From Canicola haemoglobinophilus (GTDB taxonomy: Bacteria > Pseudomonadota > Gammaproteobacteria > Enterobacterales > Pasteurellaceae): a DNA stretch of 64,000 nt. Every line of letters starts with the position of its first letter. Within the stretch, counting starts at the first letter, position 1. The position numbers and the translations under genes are program-made. Below, one piece after another: positions 35,501-47,308 of this stretch. The notes beneath the pieces are model-generated. The model searched no databases, was not told where the DNA came from, and saw nothing but the letters and a program-made list of their open reading frames with translations. The stretch lies in the NCBI RefSeq assembly GCF_002015075.1, contig NZ_MUXZ01000017.1, forward strand, positions 58,328-122,327. The letters run 5' to 3'.

Positions 35501-35539
35501 AAAAAACACCGCACTTTTTCACAAGTGCGGTGTTTTTTT
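35501..35539. terminator. Terminator made of an inverted pair of uptake signals
   Basis: AAAACACCGCACTT and AAGTGCGGTGTTTT form a perfect 14-bp stem around TTTCAC. Both arms are uptake signals. It serves the convergent symporter and ABC exporter genes. Confidence 0.93.
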
Positions 35540-35546
35540 CGTCTAT

Positions 35547-37202
35547 TTACGACATCCTTCCATTTTCTATTTTGATAACTTGATCGCAAATTGCCATGGT
35601 TGAGGCTCTGTGGCTTACGAGGATAATTAATTTGTCTGCTTTTACATTCAATAATGATTGCAGAATAATTGCCTCATTTAAGCTATCTAAATTGCTGGTC
35701 GGTTCATCAAGCAGAATGATTGGTGCGTTATGTAAAAATGCACGAGCAATGCCAATGCGTTGTTTTTCACCATCAGATAGGCTACTGCCTAATTCAGCGA
35801 CTTTAGTTTCATAACCTTGTGGCAAACTCATAATAAAATCGTGAATAGAGGCTTTTTTTGCGGCTTCAATCACTTGTTCTTTAGTGGCTTTTCGATTTGC
35901 CATTAAAATATTTTCATAGATACTTTCGTTGAAAATATAGGTTTGTTGCGTAATGTAAGCCATGTTATCACGCAAATTTTGTGTATTAATCTCTTTCAAA
36001 TTAACACCGTTAATGCTAATTTCGCCTTTTGGATCATAAAAACGCATTAGCAATTTTAATAAGGTACTTTTGCCACTTCCACTACGTCCATGAATACCTA
36101 ATATATTGCCTTTGCTTAAGCTAAGAGATAAATCCGTTAAAATTTGTTCATCAGCATAAGCAAAACTGAGATCTTTCACTTCAATTTTTTCAATATCTGT
36201 TAAATCTTGTCCTTGTTCTACCTCTGGCAAATCTGGCTGTTCAGCTAATAAGGCTAAAACACGTTCGCCACTGGCTAATGTTTGCAGCAAATTATTAGAA
36301 AGATTACTTAAGGCAATTACGGGGCCATAACTTGACATTAATAAAATCACGGCAACAAGCAAACCAGCGAAATCAATGCTTGATTGGCTATAAAGCATAA
36401 GCCCTGTAAATAAAATCAAAATATTGAAAAATGACACCGCACTTTCTGTATAAATCCGCACTTTACCTTCTTGCTTTTTAATCCGAGCAAACGCCTGATC
36501 GATTTTTTCACTGCGTTGTTGAATAGCTTCCATACGTTGTTCAGCATGATTAAACAGCTGAATTTCTTTCATTCCTCTCACGCTATCAAGAAAATAATCG
36601 TTCATTTCGCCGACTAACTCTCGATATTCACGCCCTTCTTCACGTGCCATTTTGGTGGTGAAAATAGGTAGGATACAGCCAATAGTAATATAGGCAAATA
36701 AGGCAATAATAGCGAACCACAAAGAAATATGGGCAAATACGCCAAGTAAAATTAATGAAGTTAAAAAGGCAATGGCGATAGGGGCGATGGTATGAGCATA
36801 AAAAACTTCTAATAATTCAATATCGTTAGTCACTAATGATAAAAGTTGCCCAGATTGCTTACCTTGTAATTTAACAAAAGCCAATTTTCGTAAACTTGAA
36901 AAGACTTTATCACGCAATAATGCCAATAATTTAAAAGCGATATAATGCCCTGACATTTGTTCTAAATAACGCAAAATGCCTCGAGCAACAGCGAGCACAA
37001 TTAAAGCAATTAAAATATGAGAGAAACTGAGATGAGAGCTAAACCCTAATAAATTGGTAAGCCCCATTGCCCCAAGCACCATAATAAAAATAGCGGATAG
37101 AAAGCCTAATACGCCAGTAATAATGGTAAAACTCATAATATGGGCTAATGGCATCACTAATTTGAGCAAATGCCACATAATTACAAAGCCATTTTTACGC
37201 AT
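35547..37202 (-). CDS. ABC exporter half, CydC-like (second subunit of a heterodimer)
   Basis: 551 residues: six membrane helices, then an ATPase domain with Walker A 'GRSGSGKST', signature 'LSDGEKQR' and Walker B 'IILLDEPTSNLDS'. The signature has Asp in place of the usual second Gly (LSDGE), as in some asymmetric heterodimers. It overlaps the upstream subunit gene by 8 bp. H. influenzae has HI0663/HI0664 in this position and cydDC elsewhere (recalled). Substrate unknown. Confidence 0.88.
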   Translation of the reverse strand: MRKNGFVIMWHLLKLVMPLAHIMSFTIITGVLGFLSAIFIMVLGAMGLTNLLGFSSHLSFSHILIALIVLAVARGILRYLEQMSGHYIAFKLLALLRDKVFSSLRKLAFVKLQGKQSGQLLSLVTNDIELLEVFYAHTIAPIAIAFLTSLILLGVFAHISLWFAIIALFAYITIGCILPIFTTKMAREEGREYRELVGEMNDYFLDSVRGMKEIQLFNHAEQRMEAIQQRSEKIDQAFARIKKQEGKVRIYTESAVSFFNILILFTGLMLYSQSSIDFAGLLVAVILLMSSYGPVIALSNLSNNLLQTLASGERVLALLAEQPDLPEVEQGQDLTDIEKIEVKDLSFAYADEQILTDLSLSLSKGNILGIHGRSGSGKSTLLKLLMRFYDPKGEISINGVNLKEINTQNLRDNMAYITQQTYIFNESIYENILMANRKATKEQVIEAAKKASIHDFIMSLPQGYETKVAELGSSLSDGEKQRIGIARAFLHNAPIILLDEPTSNLDSLNEAIILQSLLNVKADKLIILVSHRASTMAICDQVIKIENGRMS

Positions 37203-38940
37203 GATTTGCTCCTCTAATATTCTCTAGATTTTTTTGCTGATTGAACATCTCAAAATACATCCCTGTTTGTGCCATTAATTGTGTATGAGTACCTTGTTCA
37301 ATTAATAAACCTTTATCTAAAACATAAATTTGATCTGCATGAATAGCATTGGCTAAACGATGAGAAATCATAATGATGGTTTTTTCCGCTTTGAGTTGTT
37401 GAATAAATCGCAAAATGATTTCTTCACTTTCTACATCAATGTTACTCGTTGCCTCATCAAAAATATAAAGTGAAGCATTGTGTAATAAGGCTCTAGCTAA
37501 TGCTAAACGTTGAATTTGTCCACCAGATAAGTTAGTTCCTCTGCTGAGTAACTGCATATCTAAACCGCCATTTTCACGCACGAATTGAGCCAAATTTACT
37601 TGTTCAAGACATTGATAAATTTGCTCATCTGTAGCTTGTAAATCCGCCATCAACATATTCTCACGCAAACTGCCTTTGAAAATGTAACTGCTATGACTGA
37701 CTAAACAAACTTGTTGGTTAAAGGAATGGCGAGTGAGCTGTGATGAAGGCTGTTGATTAAATAAAATTTGCCCTTGTTGAGCCTGATGAAAGCCCATTAA
37801 TAAAGAAACTAAGGTTGATTTTCCACAACCACTTTTTCCAACAAATACCGTCAATTTTTGTGGTTTAATGGAAAGGGTTAGTCCATTAATTGCTTTCTTC
37901 TCATTGTCATAAGCAAAATGTAAATTATCAATATCAACTCGAATCGAATTTTCTACCTGAAAATCTACCGCACTTTCATTTTTCTCAACGGGTGTATCGA
38001 GCAAAGTAAAAATCTTATCTGATGCCGCTTTGCCGTTCATTGCTACATGGAAAAAAGAACCTAATAAACGTAATGGAATGAAAAATTCTGAGGATAATAA
38101 AATAAATAAAATCACTCCAAAAATACTTAAATTTCCTGCTTGATACTGTAAAAGTGCGGTCAAAATACCTAATGCTGCACCGCCATAAGCCAGTAAATCC
38201 ATAATAGAAACGGAATTTAATTGCATGGTCAGCACTTTCATCGTAATGGTACGAAAATTTTCTGCTTCTATATCCATTTTTTGTGCTTTATAAGCATCAT
38301 CTTGATAGATTTTTAAGGTAATTAAGCCTTGCAAATTATCCAAAAAACTACTTCCCAAGCCCACATAAACAGACCAATATTTATGCAATAAACGTTTTGC
38401 AATTTTGTTTACAGCAACAATGGATAAAGGAATAAGGGGAACGCACACCAATAGAATTAGAGAGGTTGGCGCATTAAAAAAGACGAGAAAAATAAATAGG
38501 GTTAAGGGTGCTAATAAGCTATAAAAAAGTTGAGGTAAATAACGTCCAAAGTAGATCTCTAATTGTTCAACACCTTCTGAGGCAACTTGAATTATTGATG
38601 ATGTTGATTGTTGATTAACTTGATTTAACGGCATAGAAGACAGCTTTTGATAAATTAAGCTACGCAACTGATGTTTTACTTTGGTACTGGCTTTATAAGA
38701 GGCTTGAACTGCCATTTTACCTGCGTAAGATCGTAGAATTAAAACCAATAATAAAACTACTAGCAAAAGCACCGCACTTTTTAAGCTAAGCTGATGTTGA
38801 AAGGCTTGTTGCAACACAAATGCAAACACGAGGCTACTAATAATCCCGCCGATTAATGCTACCCAATTCCATAGTACATTAACAGCAATCCATTTTTTAC
38901 TATCGGTAACAGTATTAATTAATCGTTTATCGATCATCAT
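37195..38940 (-). CDS. ABC exporter half, CydD-like (first subunit of a heterodimer)
   Basis: 581 residues from ATG 38938-38940 (AAGGAA upstream); the next codon is also ATG. Six membrane helices then an ATPase with Walker A 'GKSGCGKST', canonical signature 'LSGGQIQR' and Walker B 'LYIFDEATSNID'. It pairs with the overlapping downstream gene. It lies 85 bp after the TonB receptor gene, in the same direction, hinting at a haem or peptide role, but that is only context. Confidence 0.88.
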   Translation of the reverse strand: MMIDKRLINTVTDSKKWIAVNVLWNWVALIGGIISSLVFAFVLQQAFQHQLSLKSAVLLLVVLLLVLILRSYAGKMAVQASYKASTKVKHQLRSLIYQKLSSMPLNQVNQQSTSSIIQVASEGVEQLEIYFGRYLPQLFYSLLAPLTLFIFLVFFNAPTSLILLVCVPLIPLSIVAVNKIAKRLLHKYWSVYVGLGSSFLDNLQGLITLKIYQDDAYKAQKMDIEAENFRTITMKVLTMQLNSVSIMDLLAYGGAALGILTALLQYQAGNLSIFGVILFILLSSEFFIPLRLLGSFFHVAMNGKAASDKIFTLLDTPVEKNESAVDFQVENSIRVDIDNLHFAYDNEKKAINGLTLSIKPQKLTVFVGKSGCGKSTLVSLLMGFHQAQQGQILFNQQPSSQLTRHSFNQQVCLVSHSSYIFKGSLRENMLMADLQATDEQIYQCLEQVNLAQFVRENGGLDMQLLSRGTNLSGGQIQRLALARALLHNASLYIFDEATSNIDVESEEIILRFIQQLKAEKTIIMISHRLANAIHADQIYVLDKGLLIEQGTHTQLMAQTGMYFEMFNQQKNLENIRGANHA

Positions 38941-39025
38941 AAAATAATGTTCCTTTTTTATACAAATAAATAAAAAAAACAACCTGAGTAAAGAATACTC
39001 AAGTTGATTGTTAATTTAAAGGATT

Positions 39026-42000
39026 TTAGAAAACAAATTCCATATTGAATTTGAAGTTTCTGCCTGGCGAGTAGAAGCGGTTGATGCCTTTTCCAGTATT
39101 TTGATCAATTAAATTACTTGTACCATATGGCTTAATAGATCGAGCTGATTCCCAAGTGATGTATTTACGATTAGTTAGGTTATATATGCCAAATTGTAAT
39201 TTCAAATTTTTCAACGGTTTTGCATAGGCAATAATATCTGTAACTGTATAAGATTTACTTCTCCATTTTAAATTTGAGTTAGGCAAACCTTGCTCCATAT
39301 AGTACATATTATAGCTATCCTTTGCTTTTTTCTCTCCAACATGGGTTAAATAAATATCAATGCCAAATTTATCTTCTTTTTGTTGATAACTTAAACCATA
39401 TACTGATGTTTTGGGTTGAATAGCATTCATTGGAATATTTCCGTCTGTTCTACCTTTTTGATAGCTGAATTTATAACTAAAACTAAAACCATCTAAACTA
39501 CTATGTATTTTGTTTAAATAGAGTTTTGAATTAATCTCAACTCCTTTTACTTTTGCGGTTTGACGATTTACGTTTTGATAAACTTGGAATGGGTGAGCTC
39601 TAGCTTGTCCTCCATGGATTGTTTGAAAATTTCTCGATCCGAGATATTTCAAATCAATAAAATCACGATATTTAGTTTGGAATAAACTAGTACTAATAAA
39701 ACCAAAATCGCCATAATAGGTTATAGCAACTTCTTGTGTTTTCGATTTTTCAGATTTCAAATTAAGATTCGGCAATACTGTAAAATCAGGGTGTTTAAAT
39801 GTGAAATAAATTTCATCAGAGGTTGGAGCTCTAAAGCCTTTTGCATGATGAAGTTGTATACGCAAATAATCGGTTGGATCAAAATTCATCGATAAAGAAT
39901 AAGAGCTAGCTGAATATTTATTTGGTTGAGCTAAGCTATCAATATCAGCTTGATGCTTAGCTAATTTATTTTCTTCGTTTTTTCTTTGCCATTCTTTTAG
40001 ATCTTTAAGAAATTTTGGATCAGTTGGACCTCTATAACCATTATCATAATATTTAGGCTGTTCATTACTTATTTGATGAGGAGGAACAAAATTTTTAGCT
40101 AATCCAGCCTCCAAATCATCAGGAATTTTAGGCGTAGAACCTGCAACATAATGAGGATTATATCTAATACGATCATACCGATAACCCACATCAAAGCTAA
40201 AATGATTACTTAATTTAAAATTATCAGACAAATAAACGGCTGAATTTTTTGTTACTACAGGGATAAGGAAGGAATAGGGACCATCAACTTTTGGACATAA
40301 AAGTGCGTTAAAACTTCCTGAACTTTCACAAGTTTTAGGTTTATCAGAAAAATCTGTTCCTAAAAAGCGTTCTGCCCACCATTGTGGGGATTTAGCATCA
40401 TATCCCGAGTAATTTATCATTTCTTTTCTTATTTTGCTGTAACTTAAACCATAATCGATGTTATGCATAATATTACTAATATCTACTGCTTTAGATAAAT
40501 CTAAGTTTAATTGTTTAGTATTGGTATTAATTGAGCGATCATGATAGTTACGTTCTAAATAGCCAACTGAATTTGGCAATATAACTACTTTGTTAGGACC
40601 TAAGTAAGATTGACCCTCTCGTCTTGCGAAAAATTTTCCATTAAATTCTTCTTTCTTAAGGTTAATGCTTTTTTTTGTTAATTTATTTCCATTGTTATAA
40701 TATGGAAGTTCGTAATATTCTATTGGTTTATCACAATCAAATAAACTACAGTCAAACCATTGACCGTCTATTGGAGCTAGATTGAAATAAGCACTTTGTG
40801 ATACTGTTCCATCAGGGTTGGGATAATCAAATGCTTTATCATTTTTATCCACTAATTCATAAATAAAATCCCCCGACATATTTTTTTTAGTAGCTTTCAA
40901 CGTTATTGGATCGCCATTTTTATCAACAATTTTTCCGTTTTTTAAAGCAATACCTAATGGATTTGCTAGCGGATCTTTAGTTCCTTTACAACTGTCTTCA
41001 TCACAATAATCTTCTGTACGTGCTCTATTTTTAACTTTTTGTTCAGAATAGGTAATTTTTAGCGTATCCCATAATGGATTGCTTGAATAGTTTTCATAGC
41101 TTATTGCATAATTTTTACGTTCACTAGAATCTTTAGCATGACGTGTTGATGTGTTTGGTTCATTCGGTTGAGTTGGAGTTGCATTTAAACTATAAGAGAG
41201 ATCTTGACCATTTGTATTATTTTTATACAAATCTGCTATAACTGTAAGGCGATGATTTTCTGTAGGTGAAACGGATAATTTTACTAATGAACTTTCTTTT
41301 ATGATATTGTAAGGATCTGCTTTTTCACGAATTTTAGTATTTACATTGGGGTAATTTTTATAACCATAATTCTTTAATTCATGCCCATCTCGTTTAGTTT
41401 TTATAATTATTGCATCAAACCATTTATAGCGACCAGCTAATGTAATACTGTCCATATTTTGATTATCAGCCGAGTTATAACCTGTTTTATAAGAAACATG
41501 CCAATCTTTATCAATCAACAAATCCCGAGCATCTTTAGTCTCAAAAATGACCGCACCTCCTAACGCCCCACTACCTACCTTTACTGAATTTGAACCTTTG
41601 CTAATTGATACTTGTTTTAATGTTTCAATTTCTACACTATTTCTTGTGTTATTAAAATTACCATATCCCTCAAAAAGCTCTTTAAATCCTTGAGATGATA
41701 GAGTTTCTGCTTGATGTAAACCATCAACAGTAATTGCCACACGGTTTTCATCAACTCCTCTCACAGAATAACCACTGGAACCAAAACGACCATTTTCAAC
41801 AACGCTCACGCCTGTTTCATAACGAACTAAATCTCGACTATCTTGCACTTGTTGTTTTTTTAATTCTTTCGCTGTTTTTACTGTTTCACCGACTTTTTTT
41901 TGTTTTACATCTTCAGAGCTATAACTTCCATTAACATTAATAGTATCAAGCTCACTAGAATCACCTTGAGCAGAGGCAAAAGAACAATAGCTCATCACTG

Positions 42001-42046
42001 CGATGGTAATCAAAGATAACCGCATCAAACTCTTCTTTGTTTTCAT
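39026..42046 (-). CDS. TonB-dependent haemoglobin/haem receptor family outer-membrane protein
   Basis: 1006 residues. Signal peptide ending 'YCSFASAQG', TonB box-like 'DTINVNG', plug domain ('VRYETGVSVVENGRFGSSGYSVRGVDENRVAITVDGL') and a large beta barrel ending in '...GRNFKFNMEFVF'. The family of haemoglobin, transferrin and lactoferrin receptors (Hgp/Hup type) matches. By synteny with the ABC pair it occupies the place of hgpB in H. influenzae (recalled), but it has no CCAA repeat tract, so no slipped-strand phase variation is expected. A Fur-like site lies upstream. The ligand is not proven. Confidence 0.88.
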   Translation of the reverse strand: MKTKKSLMRLSLITIAVMSYCSFASAQGDSSELDTINVNGSYSSEDVKQKKVGETVKTAKELKKQQVQDSRDLVRYETGVSVVENGRFGSSGYSVRGVDENRVAITVDGLHQAETLSSQGFKELFEGYGNFNNTRNSVEIETLKQVSISKGSNSVKVGSGALGGAVIFETKDARDLLIDKDWHVSYKTGYNSADNQNMDSITLAGRYKWFDAIIIKTKRDGHELKNYGYKNYPNVNTKIREKADPYNIIKESSLVKLSVSPTENHRLTVIADLYKNNTNGQDLSYSLNATPTQPNEPNTSTRHAKDSSERKNYAISYENYSSNPLWDTLKITYSEQKVKNRARTEDYCDEDSCKGTKDPLANPLGIALKNGKIVDKNGDPITLKATKKNMSGDFIYELVDKNDKAFDYPNPDGTVSQSAYFNLAPIDGQWFDCSLFDCDKPIEYYELPYYNNGNKLTKKSINLKKEEFNGKFFARREGQSYLGPNKVVILPNSVGYLERNYHDRSINTNTKQLNLDLSKAVDISNIMHNIDYGLSYSKIRKEMINYSGYDAKSPQWWAERFLGTDFSDKPKTCESSGSFNALLCPKVDGPYSFLIPVVTKNSAVYLSDNFKLSNHFSFDVGYRYDRIRYNPHYVAGSTPKIPDDLEAGLAKNFVPPHQISNEQPKYYDNGYRGPTDPKFLKDLKEWQRKNEENKLAKHQADIDSLAQPNKYSASSYSLSMNFDPTDYLRIQLHHAKGFRAPTSDEIYFTFKHPDFTVLPNLNLKSEKSKTQEVAITYYGDFGFISTSLFQTKYRDFIDLKYLGSRNFQTIHGGQARAHPFQVYQNVNRQTAKVKGVEINSKLYLNKIHSSLDGFSFSYKFSYQKGRTDGNIPMNAIQPKTSVYGLSYQQKEDKFGIDIYLTHVGEKKAKDSYNMYYMEQGLPNSNLKWRSKSYTVTDIIAYAKPLKNLKLQFGIYNLTNRKYITWESARSIKPYGTSNLIDQNTGKGINRFYSPGRNFKFNMEFVF

Positions 42047-42110
42047 ATAAATTCCTAAATTAAAAGTCTAAAAGATTAGGCGTATCATATAAAAACTTAC
42101 AACAAAAATA

Positions 42111-42130
42111 AATAACAATTATTATCATTT
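42111..42130 (-). promoter_or_regulatory. Fur-box-like site upstream of the TonB receptor
   Basis: On the minus strand, AAATGATAATAATTGTTATT resembles the Fur consensus (GATAATGATAATCATTATC), 65-84 bp before the receptor ATG. Iron repression is the expected control. Confidence 0.55.
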
Positions 42131-42151
42131 GTTTAATAATAAGATCTATAT

Positions 42152-42292
42152 CAAAAAAAAGCCTATTTGTTCGTTTAAACAAATAGGCTTTAGCTAGGAT
42201 AAATACAAAATTAAGTATTTAAGTTAATTCTTAATGCGTTTATTTCTATACACTCAGAGTGAACCCAACTCCATTACCCACTAATATAGTAA
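42152..42292 (-). pseudogene. Duplicated, diverged gyrB 3' end with its terminator
   Basis: These bases resemble 44722-44866 (gyrB terminator plus the last ~30 codons) at ~75% identity by eye. The hairpin GCCTATTTGTT..AACAAATAGGC (42161-42189) is nearly identical. 'CTTAATGCGTTT.TTTC', 'TAAACTCA'-like and 'CCCA.TAAT.T.GTAAA' follow. The reading frame is lost. It borders the transporter/phosphatase insert on the side away from gyrB and now supplies a terminator ahead of the receptor gene. Confidence 0.78.
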
Positions 42293-42295
42293 AAG

Positions 42296-43634
42296 TTAGC
42301 TCGTTTTTTTATTCTGATAGTAAACAACGATAGCAAACAATATTGAGGCCAAAACAGAAAATAGATCAGCACTAATCCAAAAATAAGATAAGCTATCAAA
42401 GTCGTATATTTTTTGCCCAGCTTCATTAATTACGGCCGTTTTATCAATCATAAACCCAGTTAAAAATTCTCCTGCAGCTGCACCAGCATAACCAAATACA
42501 CCCATCATACCAAGAGCTATTCCTGAAGCTGATTTATGAGAAATATCTGTTGCTAATAATCCACCTAAAAAACAAAGTTGAATACCTAATGTAATACCAA
42601 AAACGGATAATGATATGATAGAAAACCAAGTATTTCCTATAGGAGCAAATAAAAATGCAGCAAGAGATATAGTATTAAGTAAACTCACTCCTATTGTCAT
42701 CAGATTACGTTTTCCATGTAAAAATCTATCTGATAACCACAGAAACTATCGTACCTAAAATTCCGACTATACTATTAATACTAATAATAGATGCAGCCTC
42801 AAGAGTTGAATAACCCTTTCCGTTTTCTAGAAAAAATACTCCCCAGCTATTTACCCCATAACGAGCGATATACATACAACAAGAAGCCACTGCTAAAATC
42901 CAGATAGCTGGATTTTTAATTACTGCCCACTGATGTTTTAGAACTTCTTTGTTATCTAATTCTTCCTTATTAGTATTGACATTTATGATAGGTTTAAATC
43001 CACAAGAGGCTGGAGAATCTTTCATAAACATTAAAGCAATGAGTACACCCAATAATCCCATAACACCAGCAAATCCAAATCCGGCTCTCCAACCAAATGC
43101 TGTAATAACAGCTGCTGTAACTACAAATGTAATAGCTTCTCCAACATTATGAGCTACAGACCAAAAACCATAATAAGAGCCTCTTTCCTCATCTCGATAC
43201 CAACGAGATAATGCAACTACACAAGGCCCAACACCCATTGATTGAACCCATCCATTAAATCCCCAAATAATGGTTAAAACTATTGCACTGGTATTCATCC
43301 CCATAGCAAAATTACATAATGCGGAAAAAAATAAACCTACGGATAAAAACCTAACAATATTAGAATGATCAGCAACAGCACTATTTACAAATTTACCTAC
43401 CGCATAAGTAATAAAAACTGCTGAGCCAATTACTCCTAACTCGGTTGCAGTTAACACATTATTATTTACTAAAACTGGTTTTGCTACATTAAAAGATAAA
43501 CGACAAACATAATAAATAGCATAAGCAAAAGAAAAAGCCCAAAAGCTCTTCATTCTAGTGCTTTTGAACATTTTTTCTGTGTAATTTTTTAATGGAATAG
43601 ATGGACTAGCTTTAAAAAAAGTAAAAATAGACAT
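42296..43634 (-). pseudogene. Frameshifted OPA-family MFS transporter (UhpC/UhpT/GlpT-like)
   Basis: Two frames, 43634-42726 (302 residues) and ~42728-42296 (134+ residues), together match one ~445-residue transporter. The first has the OPA start 'YAIYYVCRLSFNVAKPVLV' and 'NGWVQSMGVGPCVVALSRWY'. It stops at '...GTIVSVVIR*'; the shifted frame continues 'SDRFLHGKRN', the loop normally reached from 'SG.LSDRF'. About 2 bp appear to be missing near 42726-42735. OPA carriers exchange sugar phosphates for phosphate. It is followed upstream by the phosphatase gene and probably formed an operon with it. Confidence 0.8.
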
Positions 43635-43700
43635 GGTAATCCTCCTTTAATATAAATTTGATAAGACCAACCACTATTTATATGAAATTAAAATAAATTT

Positions 43701-44501
43701 TTATTTAACAGCTAAATTTCTAATATCATTTAATTTATCGAAAATTTCTTTTGATGAAGCGGCTAAAATATAATTTCCTTTTAATAATCCATCATTTTCC
43801 ATGAAATTATTAGTCATTCCTCCAGCTTCATTAATTAACAATATTCCAGCAAAAGTATCCCAAGAATTTATATGAGGTTCAAAATAACCTATTAAACGTC
43901 CTGCAGCAATGTAAGCCAGCATTAATGCAGCTGAACCATTTCTAATAAACATACCACCTTCTAACAATATATTTTGCATTACTGGAGTAAATGAATTTGG
44001 ATGAACCCGATGAGAAACACCAAGCCCCATTAGCCCATCTTTTAAAGAAATAGCATTTGCGGTAGATATTGATTTATTATTTAGAAATGCACCATTATCC
44101 TTCATTGCATGAAAAAGTTCATTATGAACAGGATCAAATATAACCCCCGATACTATTTTGTCCTGATATAAAACAGCTATAGATATGCACCATGCATGTA
44201 ATCCATATAAAAATGGACTTGTACCATCTATAGGATCAATAACCCAACAAAACTCTTGTTCAATATTATCAAATCCTGACTCCTCTCCTAAAAAACCATC
44301 ATTAGGGAAATTTAGTTTTAATTCACTTTTAATAATATTCTCTATTGTTTTATCTGCAATACTAACTAGATCTTGATGTTCTCCTTTTTTAAATTCTATA
44401 TTTAAATTTTCTCTATTTAAATAAAAATCCAATGCTTTTTCACCGACTTTTTTCACTAACTCTTTTGAAAACAAATAACGTTTTTTTATTTCATCTTTCA
44501 T
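43701..44501 (-). CDS. Inositol-monophosphatase-family sugar phosphatase
   Basis: 266 residues. Metal motifs 'GEESG' (residues ~75), 'DPIDGTSPFLYG' (~92-103) and 'NSWDTFAGILLINEAGG' (~213-229), plus the N-terminal Lys of the family. A Mg2+-dependent phosphomonoesterase such as inositol-1-phosphatase or a histidinol/sugar-phosphate phosphatase. Together with the adjacent OPA transporter it suggests uptake and dephosphorylation of a phosphorylated polyol or sugar. Good RBS (GGAGG). Very AT-rich compared with gyrB, consistent with transfer. Confidence 0.85.
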   Translation of the reverse strand: MKDEIKKRYLFSKELVKKVGEKALDFYLNRENLNIEFKKGEHQDLVSIADKTIENIIKSELKLNFPNDGFLGEESGFDNIEQEFCWVIDPIDGTSPFLYGLHAWCISIAVLYQDKIVSGVIFDPVHNELFHAMKDNGAFLNNKSISTANAISLKDGLMGLGVSHRVHPNSFTPVMQNILLEGGMFIRNGSAALMLAYIAAGRLIGYFEPHINSWDTFAGILLINEAGGMTNNFMENDGLLKGNYILAASSKEIFDKLNDIRNLAVK

Positions 44502-44725
44502 AATAATCCTCCGATAATTAAACGATGTAAAAAATTATGAAATAAAATCATCATTTTCATTATATTTAGCCACTTATTTAAAATCCGTGAAATAGATCAC
44601 AATTTAATAGATTATATAAAACCTTTAAAATAATTTAATAAATAAAAATAACATCACCAAATTTATTTAATTAGAAATTTTACTTCATTAATATTCAATA
44701 TATTTATAAATATTTTCTATGATAG

Positions 44726-44764
44726 AAAAAAAGCCTATTTGTTCATTTAAACAAATAGGCTTTA
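44726..44764 (-). terminator. gyrB terminator
   Basis: AAAAAGCCTATTTGTT / AACAAATAGGCTTT stem with a short loop, then a T-rich run on the minus strand, 19 bp past gyrB. Nearly identical to the hairpin at 42155-42192. Confidence 0.88.
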
Positions 44765-44782
44765 ATTAATATAAAGATAAAT

Positions 44783-47269
<2,487 letters not shown>

Positions 47270-47308
47270 CTAATTATTATCACTTAGCAATTGATAATGA
47301 AAAGTAAA

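Noticed and set aside
35547..38940. cydDC cysteine/glutathione exporter
   Set aside because: The similarity is at family level only; the context is a TonB receptor, not cydAB, and H. influenzae keeps cydDC elsewhere (recalled).
39026..42046. Phase-variable hgp gene with CCAA repeats
   Set aside because: I looked for tandem CCAA/TTGG near the signal-peptide region and found none; only a scattered 'QPNEP' peptide deeper in the barrel.
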